From the NCBI RefSeq assembly GCF_023701945.1, contig NZ_JABAEF010000018.1, positions 1 through 64,000 on the forward strand: a stretch of DNA of 64,000 bases. Direction: 5' to 3'. Source of the DNA: Rhizobium sp. CG5. GTDB taxonomy: Bacteria > Pseudomonadota > Alphaproteobacteria > Rhizobiales > Rhizobiaceae. The translations under genes and the position numbers were made by a program. Under the pieces are notes generated by a model that ran no database searches, was not told where the DNA came from, and saw only the letters and a program-made list of their open reading frames with translations. Positions 59,327 through 64,000 of this stretch are shown piece after piece. Numbering within the stretch: the first letter of the stretch is position 1; the number at the start of each line of letters is the position of its first letter.

Positions 59327-59782
59327 ATGACCGCCACTGCCGATAGTCTCTGGTTCATGACCGCCCATCTGCTGATCCGCCTCAAGCAATCGGACAACAC
59401 TGAGGGCCTGTCCATCATCGAACATCGCATGGCCAAGGATTTTGCGCCGCCTCTGCATGTTCATCATCAGGAAAGCGAAACCTTCGTCATCCTGGAAGGC
59501 CGGTTCCGCTTCCAGCGCGATGGTGAGGTCATCGAAGCTGATGTCGGCGACACCATCCATCTGCCGAAGAATTGCGTGCATGGTTTCCGCGTGGTGTCGG
59601 ATTACGGCCGCTGCCTCACCATCACCAACGGTCCTTTCGAGGACATGGTCCGGGCCGCAGCCCGTCCCGCCGCAACGGACGAGCTGCCCGAGCAGACGCC
59701 ACCGACGCTTGAACAGCAGCAGGCGCTCGCGCAGATCTGCAGCGCGCACGCCATCGATCTTCTGGGACCGCCGATTGCTTGA
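59327..59782 (+). CDS. Cupin domain protein (quercetin dioxygenase-like)
   Basis: 151 residues, one cupin barrel. Metal ligands are in PPLHVHHQESETFVILEGRFRFQRDG (two His and a Glu) and a later His in KNCVHGFRV. Reaction unknown; related proteins cleave flavonoids or bind sugars. ATG at 59327 has AAGGA 9 bases upstream; a longer in-frame start at 59168 reads into the LysR intergenic region. Confidence 0.88.
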   Translation: MTATADSLWFMTAHLLIRLKQSDNTEGLSIIEHRMAKDFAPPLHVHHQESETFVILEGRFRFQRDGEVIEADVGDTIHLPKNCVHGFRVVSDYGRCLTITNGPFEDMVRAAARPAATDELPEQTPPTLEQQQALAQICSAHAIDLLGPPIA

Positions 59783-59804
59783 GACCACGTGTCGATGATC
59801 CGCG

Positions 59805-60308
59805 CTACGCGCCTGTGCCGGACAGCAAGTGGTCGAGCTGGTCCAGTTGTTCCGGCAATGCGGCCGCCGAGCCCTGCAGGGCGTCCTCAAGCGCCTCCCT
59901 GGACGGATAGACCTCGTGAAACGTCACAAACGTCTTTCCGCCCTGGTCCTCGAAGGTCACGGTGGTGACCGCGCCTTGTTCGCCCTCGTCGTTGGTCCAG
60001 ACGATGCGCTCGTTCGGCACCACCTCGAGATACTGGCCGTGGAAGGCCATGGTGTCCGAACCGCCGGCGCCGAATTCCAGCCGATAGGTGCCGCCGGTGC
60101 GCACGTCCATGGCGCACGCGACCAGCGAAAGGCCGGGCACCGATTCTGGCACCCACCAGCGCTTGAACAGTTCGGGCTGGCTCCACGCCTGGTAAACGGT
60201 GCTCGGCGGCGCATCGAATGTCCGCGTTACGACGAGTTCGCGATCCCCTCTGCGTTCGACGGATGTGCGGTTCTGCCTTCCAACTCCATGGTCAACCTGC
60301 TCATTCAT
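59805..60308 (-). CDS. SRPBCC (AHSA1-like) domain protein
   Basis: 167 residues with an AHSA1/START-like fold (VVTRTFDAPPSTVYQAWSQPELFKRWWVPE, AFHGQYLEVVPNERIVWT). Such proteins pair with ArsR regulators and may bind hydrophobic ligands. The start ATG at 60308 overlaps the ArsR stop by four bases (ATGA), so both are translated together. An upstream frame is the ArsR shadow. Confidence 0.9.
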   Translation of the reverse strand: MNEQVDHGVGRQNRTSVERRGDRELVVTRTFDAPPSTVYQAWSQPELFKRWWVPESVPGLSLVACAMDVRTGGTYRLEFGAGGSDTMAFHGQYLEVVPNERIVWTNDEGEQGAVTTVTFEDQGGKTFVTFHEVYPSREALEDALQGSAAALPEQLDQLDHLLSGTGA

Positions 60309-60646
60309 CGCGTCCCTCCCTGGTCCAATTCCCTGATGATGTCGTCCAATGCCGCGAAGCGGGCCTCGAAGAGCGTGCGATGCGCCGCGATCCACTCGGC
60401 CTCCGCGGTAAGCCCGCGTGTCCCAAGCTTGCAGGTTCTCACCCGGCCAACCTTTTCTGTCACGACAAGCCCCGCTCGCTCGAGAATCTGGACATGCTTC
60501 TTGATGCCGGTCAGCGTCATCTGGAACGTGTCCGCGAGACTGGTGATCGACGCTTCCCCTCGCCCAAGCTCATCGATGATGCCGCGGCGGGTGGCATCTG
60601 ACAGTGCCGCAAAGGAGAGGTCGAGGGGGGCTCTATACTGAACCAT
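60305..60646 (-). CDS. ArsR family regulator
   Basis: 113 residues. Winged helix ALSDATRRGIIDELGRGEASITSLADTFQMTLTGIKKHVQILERAGLV; no metal-site cysteines, so it probably senses something else. The start ATG at 60646 is inside a 32-base perfect palindrome and the transcript is predicted leaderless. In-frame codons upstream come from the VOC remnant. Operon with the SRPBCC gene. Confidence 0.9.
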   Translation of the reverse strand: MVQYRAPLDLSFAALSDATRRGIIDELGRGEASITSLADTFQMTLTGIKKHVQILERAGLVVTEKVGRVRTCKLGTRGLTAEAEWIAAHRTLFEARFAALDDIIRELDQGGTR

Positions 60647-60682
60647 ATGGTTCAGTATAGAGCCAGTGCGCGCAGGACGCAA
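60631..60682 (-). promoter_or_regulatory. Leaderless promoter with a 32-base perfect palindrome
   Basis: On the minus strand -35 TTGCGT (60682-60677), 17-base spacer, -10 TATACT (60659-60654), then 7 bases to the ATG at 60646. The palindrome (arm CTCTATACTGAACCAT, 60631-60662) covers the -10 and the first codons. Confidence 0.78.
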
Positions 60683-60689
60683 GCGCGGC

Positions 60690-60898
60690 GACACCGTGGC
60701 GCATGTCGGCGTGATCCTGCAGATGGACGATGTCCTGGCGCTGGCCAACGGCTGGAATCAGACCCCGCCACCCGCTGGGGGCCACTGCGCTTTGAAGTGA
60801 GAGCGGCGAACAAGGCACGCTGTTTGTGTGTGATCCGTCCGGCAAGGCGATGGAGTTCAAGGTGGTTGCGGATGATGTGGGGTGTTTGCGGTGTGAGG
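60690..60898 (+). pseudogene. Decayed copy of the 3' half of the VOC gene
   Basis: It aligns with about 57916-58143 of the intact VOC gene at roughly 75% identity, with frameshifting deletions near 60760-60800. The last segment reads CDPSGKAMEFKVVADDVG in another frame. It is in the same orientation as the intact gene, with the LysR, cupin, SRPBCC and ArsR genes between them. Confidence 0.87.
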
Positions 60899-61005
60899 GG
60901 CTGGGGGGCCGCATAACCCCTTCCGTGAGCCGGTCCATCCTCCGGGTCAGTAGGCTTGAATTCTGGTTCTTCGGTTCCATTTCATGTGCCTGGAGGACAA
61001 ATATC

Positions 61006-61752
61006 ATGAAGGGAAGAGATCAAATGACGAGGAACATCATCGCGCTGGCTTTAACGGTCGTCATCGGAATGTGCAGCGCGGGCGCGGCGAATGCCGAGCA
61101 ATTGGCAGACCGATCGAGCGCCAGCATCAAGAATGATCTCAATTATCTCATGTACACGCCAGACGACTATGCGTCGTCCGGCAAAGCCTATCCGCTTGTT
61201 GTATGGCTACACGGCGGCGATCAGGGCGGGGCCGATATCGAGAAAGTTAAATCGAGTGGCATTCCGAAACTGATCGAGGACGGAAAGGCATTCCCCTTCC
61301 TGGTGTTTTCGCCGCAGAATCCGAGTGAAGAACTGCTTTATCCGATCGAGAAAGTGAAGGCGGCCCTCGATGAGGTTATGTCGAAATATCGCGTCGATCG
61401 CACACGTGTCTATGTCATGGGGTTTAGTCGCGGTGGCTTCGGGACTTGGGCCATGGCAGAGCAGTTTCCCGAAACTTTTGCCGCTGTCGTTCCGATGGCG
61501 GGTGGCGGAAATCGTCACTACCTGAGCAGAACAAACGAAAAAGCCGCCTTCTGGGTCTTCCACGGCACCAATGATGCCGTCATCCCTTTGTCGGATTCGG
61601 TCGTGCTTTACGAGCGCCTCGTGGGCTTGAAACGCAATGCTCGTTTGAGCGTTCTCGAGGGTGTCGATCACTCGGGCGTCGAATGGGCCGCCTTAAAGGA
61701 TCCAGAGCTGTGGAATTGGCTTTTGAAACAGCGTCTTGAGGTTGCTCCCTAA
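61006..61752 (+). CDS. Secreted alpha/beta-hydrolase (PHB depolymerase/feruloyl esterase-like)
   Basis: 248 residues with a signal peptide ending near ANA-EQ (residue ~30). Catalytic Ser in GFSRGGFG (~144), oxyanion region VVWLHGGDQGG (~67), acid in HGTNDAVIP (~190), His in EGVDHSGVEW (~226). It resembles COG4099-type esterases; substrate unknown. ATG at 61006 has GGAGG 9 bases upstream. GC is lower than in the neighbours, so it may belong to the inserted material. Confidence 0.88.
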   Translation: MKGRDQMTRNIIALALTVVIGMCSAGAANAEQLADRSSASIKNDLNYLMYTPDDYASSGKAYPLVVWLHGGDQGGADIEKVKSSGIPKLIEDGKAFPFLVFSPQNPSEELLYPIEKVKAALDEVMSKYRVDRTRVYVMGFSRGGFGTWAMAEQFPETFAAVVPMAGGGNRHYLSRTNEKAAFWVFHGTNDAVIPLSDSVVLYERLVGLKRNARLSVLEGVDHSGVEWAALKDPELWNWLLKQRLEVAP

Positions 61753-61888
61753 AATTTCGATCCGCAACGTGTCCCGCCGAATGTGAACGGCGCCTCGCCG
61801 GACAATCCTCGCATGCGGTCGCCACACCTCCCCGTCGCGAGAGTAAATGTGAGGCCCAGCACACCGTGTGCCGACCTCCCCCTGCCCG

Positions 61889-62245
61889 TTACGCGCAGCC
61901 CGGCACGTCCTCCAGCCGGTACCAGACCGGAATGCCGCGCTCGGTGGCGATGCGGACGTCGTTGTCGGCGCCCTTGGAGGCGCCGGGCAGGCGCAGCACG
62001 CCTTCGCACAATAGCAACAACCGGCCGGCGACGGGGTGGAAGATCGCCTCGTAGAGATCGTCGCCGATCGTCTTGCCACCCGCCGCATGCCAGATCGGCA
62101 GGGCCACCCATTCGCCGATCATCGGCACATGGCCGGCCTCAAACAGCGCATGGGACGGCGCTTCCAGGACCTTCAGATTGGCGGCCATCTTCTGCGGGTC
62201 GTCGCCCGTTCCGGAGCGATAGGGGCCGGCAATCAGGATCAGCAT
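61889..62245 (-). CDS. DUF4406 family protein (nucleoside deoxyribosyltransferase-like)
   Basis: 118 residues of the DUF4406 fold, related to nucleoside 2-deoxyribosyltransferases (LILIAGPYRSGTGDDPQ, MIGEWVALPIWHAAG, ATERGIPVWYRLEDV). ATG at 62245 has AAGGAG 6 bases upstream. It is divergent from a DeoR regulator with shared inverted repeats between them, so regulation by it is likely. A nucleoside or sugar link is inferred. Confidence 0.82.
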   Translation of the reverse strand: MLILIAGPYRSGTGDDPQKMAANLKVLEAPSHALFEAGHVPMIGEWVALPIWHAAGGKTIGDDLYEAIFHPVAGRLLLLCEGVLRLPGASKGADNDVRIATERGIPVWYRLEDVPGCA

Positions 62246-62287
62246 GTCTTTCTCCTTGGTGTTTTGCTCCCGCCTCATGCGGGAATT

Positions 62288-62364
62288 TGCACGATAATGC
62301 GTGATTTTTCTTGATTGTCGAGTCATCTGAATGCTATTTGTGGATTATCGTAAATTTTCGTGCA
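62288..62364. promoter_or_regulatory. Inverted repeats between the DUF4406 and DeoR genes
   Basis: TGCACGATAAT (62288-62298) and ATTATCGT (62344-62351) followed by CGTGCA (62359-62364) form long-spaced inverted repeats, suitable for DeoR looping or dual operators. Confidence 0.6.
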
Positions 62365-62373
62365 GGAGTCGGC

Positions 62374-63129
62374 ATGCTGACCGAGCAGCGCAAGGCGCTT
62401 ATTCTCGCCGCCCTTCAGAGCCGCGGCCAGGCGGTGGCCAAGGATCTGGCGGTGGAGCTTGGCGTCTCGGAGGACACGATCCGCCGCGACATGCGCGACA
62501 TGGCGGCCGCCGGGCTGTTGAAGCGGGTGCATGGCGGCGCCCTGCCGCTGTCGCCCGAGCTGCCGGATCTGACCGTCCGCCGCAGCCTTTCGTCCGACGT
62601 CAAATCGGCGCTGGGGGCGAAGGCCGCAAGCCTGATCCAGCCGGGGCAGATGGTGTTTCTCGATGGCGGCACGACGACGGCTGCAATCGCCCGCCACCTG
62701 CCGCGCGATATCGCGCTCACCATCGCCACCCACAGCCCGACGATCGCCGCCGAATTCGAGCATCACGTCCACATCGAGGTGATCCTGATCGGCGGGCGGC
62801 TCTACAAGCATTCGATGGTCTCGGTCGGGGCGACGGCGATGTCCGCCATCGACGCGCTGCGCCCGGACCTGTTCTTCCTCGGCGTGACGGCGGTGCATGC
62901 CGTACACGGGCTGTCGACGGGCGATTTCGAGGAGGCGGCGATCAAGCGGCATATCGCTGAGGCGAGTGCGGAGACCTACCTGACGGCGACCACAGACAAA
63001 CTCGACCGCCTGTCGCCCTGCCGGATCATGGCCCTCGACAAACTGTCGGGCCTGATCGTGCCGGCGGATACGGACGAGGCGGTGCTGGCACCCTATCGGG
63101 CGACGGGGATAGCGGTGATGGCGGGGTGA
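62374..63129 (+). CDS. DeoR/GlpR family transcriptional regulator
   Basis: 251 residues. N-terminal helix-turn-helix (LTEQRKALILAALQSRGQAVAKDLAVELGVSEDTIRRDMRDM) and sugar-phosphate-binding domain (FLDGGTTTAAIARHL, GVTAVHAVHGLSTGDFEEAAIKR). It likely responds to a phosphorylated sugar. ATG at 62374 has AGGAG 5 bases upstream. It is divergent from DUF4406. Confidence 0.93.
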   Translation: MLTEQRKALILAALQSRGQAVAKDLAVELGVSEDTIRRDMRDMAAAGLLKRVHGGALPLSPELPDLTVRRSLSSDVKSALGAKAASLIQPGQMVFLDGGTTTAAIARHLPRDIALTIATHSPTIAAEFEHHVHIEVILIGGRLYKHSMVSVGATAMSAIDALRPDLFFLGVTAVHAVHGLSTGDFEEAAIKRHIAEASAETYLTATTDKLDRLSPCRIMALDKLSGLIVPADTDEAVLAPYRATGIAVMAG

Positions 63130-63218
63130 GCGGTTGGGCGCTCATTTTTCGCTCTTATTTGAGCTATATTTTTGCGATATTGCTTGCTGAGGAGTAGTTG
63201 GGAAGAGGACAAATAACA

Positions 63219-63599
63219 ATGCAGATTACCATCTCCTCAAGCGAAGCCATCGAGATCATTTCTGCACGGTATGCCGGCAGCAAACCAATATCAAAGAACC
63301 CTCGTCCTGCGGATGCACAGTCTTTGGCTTGGTGGACGTCTAGCCCAAAAGATGAGCGCGTTGAGCAGGATCGGAAACGTGCGGCTCTTTCGCTTTACAT
63401 GGATATTGCGTCGCGAGCGGTACAAGGTCTTCCGCCAAATACATTCCCAGCCGCATTCGCTTTTATTGATAGGACACGATATCGGCCGGACAAAGGAGTG
63501 ATCAAGGCGCTCCTTCAAGCTGGAGCAATTGAGGAGTGCTTCGTCGCGAATGAGCTATGCTTTTCCCTGACAGTAGGCGGACAGCGGCTCATCTCTTAA
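63219..63599 (+). CDS. Hypothetical protein, lower GC
   Basis: 126 residues from ATG at 63219 (MQITISSSEAIEII); GAGG is about 12 bases upstream. No membrane segment or recognised domain. Features seen: a mixed alpha/beta pattern and SPKDERVEQDRKRAALSLYMDI. Base composition is lower than the neighbours, suggesting a recent gain. Bases 63600-63727 hold no gene that I can see. Confidence 0.6.
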   Translation: MQITISSSEAIEIISARYAGSKPISKNPRPADAQSLAWWTSSPKDERVEQDRKRAALSLYMDIASRAVQGLPPNTFPAAFAFIDRTRYRPDKGVIKALLQAGAIEECFVANELCFSLTVGGQRLIS

Positions 63600-63727
63600 G
63601 TGCCGCTGGGGGCCACCCGCGAGATAGAGTGAATAGTCGGGGCGCTTGGCGCCGCCAAAATCCACTGCGATTGAATCCACCCGCCATCCGTTCCGATATC
63701 GATCGGATCCAACCTCCCGCCTCACAA

Positions 63728-64000
63728 TCATCCAAACAGCACATCCGTCACCCTGACATCGCCCACTGCCCGGCGGTTCCAGTTGTGCATGGTGTGGTTG
63801 GCCATGCCCATCAGAGAGGCCTGCTCGGGGCTGTCCTGCTCGACATAGCGGGCTAGCAAAGCGGCGATCATCGCTTCGGCGGCGCGGGTGGTGCCGTCTT
63901 CGCATTTGACCGCAATCGACAGGCCCTGGTCCGGCAGAATGGCGCAGAACACGCCTTCGGCGCCGGTTTTTGCGAAGATTTTTCCGGGTGCGATCTGCAT
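63728..64000 (-). CDS. L-asparaginase II family protein, C-terminal fragment cut by the window edge
   Basis: Only the last 90 residues are inside the window; the 5' end lies beyond base 64000. The segment KIFAKTGAEGVFCAILPDQGLSIAVKCEDG matches the conserved core of the PF06089-type asparaginase of rhizobia, which converts asparagine to aspartate and ammonia. The ATG at the very edge is an internal Met. No sign of a break in the visible part. Confidence 0.88.
   Translation of the reverse strand: MQIAPGKIFAKTGAEGVFCAILPDQGLSIAVKCEDGTTRAAEAMIAALLARYVEQDSPEQASLMGMANHTMHNWNRRAVGDVRVTDVLFG

Noticed and set aside
63188..63198. In-frame TTG start at 63198 for the last hypothetical gene
   Set aside because: The ATG at 63219 is the more natural start; the added residues look unrelated.

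Overview
The window looks like chromosomal DNA of a Rhizobiaceae member (Agrobacterium/Rhizobium group). The evidence is high GC with strong GC3 bias, a Ros/MucR zinc-finger regulator, a DivJ-like histidine kinase beside DUF1491 and DUF5330 genes, a seven-gene Mrp/Pha Na+/H+ antiporter, a CueR/HmrR-CopA copper locus, several families confined mainly to alphaproteobacteria, and abundant GC-rich palindromic intergenic repeats. No rRNA, tRNA, CRISPR array, integrase or insertion sequence was recognised.

Layout. 1-4.3 kb: a 205-bp tandem repeat block, a GH19-type lysozyme and a gene-transfer-agent-like large terminase with a leader gene. 4.5-9 kb: a GrpB protein, an AhpD-like protein and the copper operon copA-cueR-copZ with two CueR-type operators. 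9-15.3 kb: a GT41 glycosyltransferase, two paralogous sulfotransferases and a TPR-sulfotransferase fusion, probably for modifying a surface polymer or protein. 15.3-19.6 kb: YcgN, a class A penicillin-binding protein and the DUF1214/DUF1254 pair. 20-24 kb: an accessory patch with an AbiJ/STM4504-like protein, a DUF2336 protein, a low-GC membrane protein and a decayed partial DUF2336 copy. 24.5-33 kb: a soluble chemotaxis receptor, a peptidoglycan-binding protein, the DivJ-like kinase, DUF5330, YnfA, SufE, DUF6456, a DnaA-domain-IV-like protein and MucR/Ros. 33.3-39.6 kb: the Mrp operon, split by a repeat element between subunits A and B.

40-50 kb: MsrB, VOC/DUF1579/DUF899 genes opposite a MarR regulator, a RES-Xre toxin-antitoxin pair, ohr-ohrR, two tandem L,D-transpeptidases and a DHA2 efflux pump opposite another MarR regulator. 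50.5-52.1 kb: a low-GC solitary OLD-like ATPase/TOPRIM protein, a plausible phage-defence gene. 52.5-64 kb: a Tat-exported beta-helix protein, an orphan ribbon-helix-helix antitoxin, DUF2087, a GST, KTSC, a membrane protein, a VOC protein, a LysR/cupin/SRPBCC/ArsR cassette, an esterase, DUF4406, a DeoR regulator and the C-terminal end of an L-asparaginase.

The most unusual pattern occurs three times (DUF2336 at 21.4-23.7 kb, TIGR03808 at 52.9-54.7 kb, VOC at 57.7-60.9 kb). An intact gene is followed by a small accessory cassette and then by a diverged partial copy of that same gene in the same orientation. This suggests cassettes gained through recombination with a related genome, leaving orthologue fragments behind. 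The intergenic repeats fall into at least three families. One of them supplies the stop codon and last residues of the DUF2087 gene.
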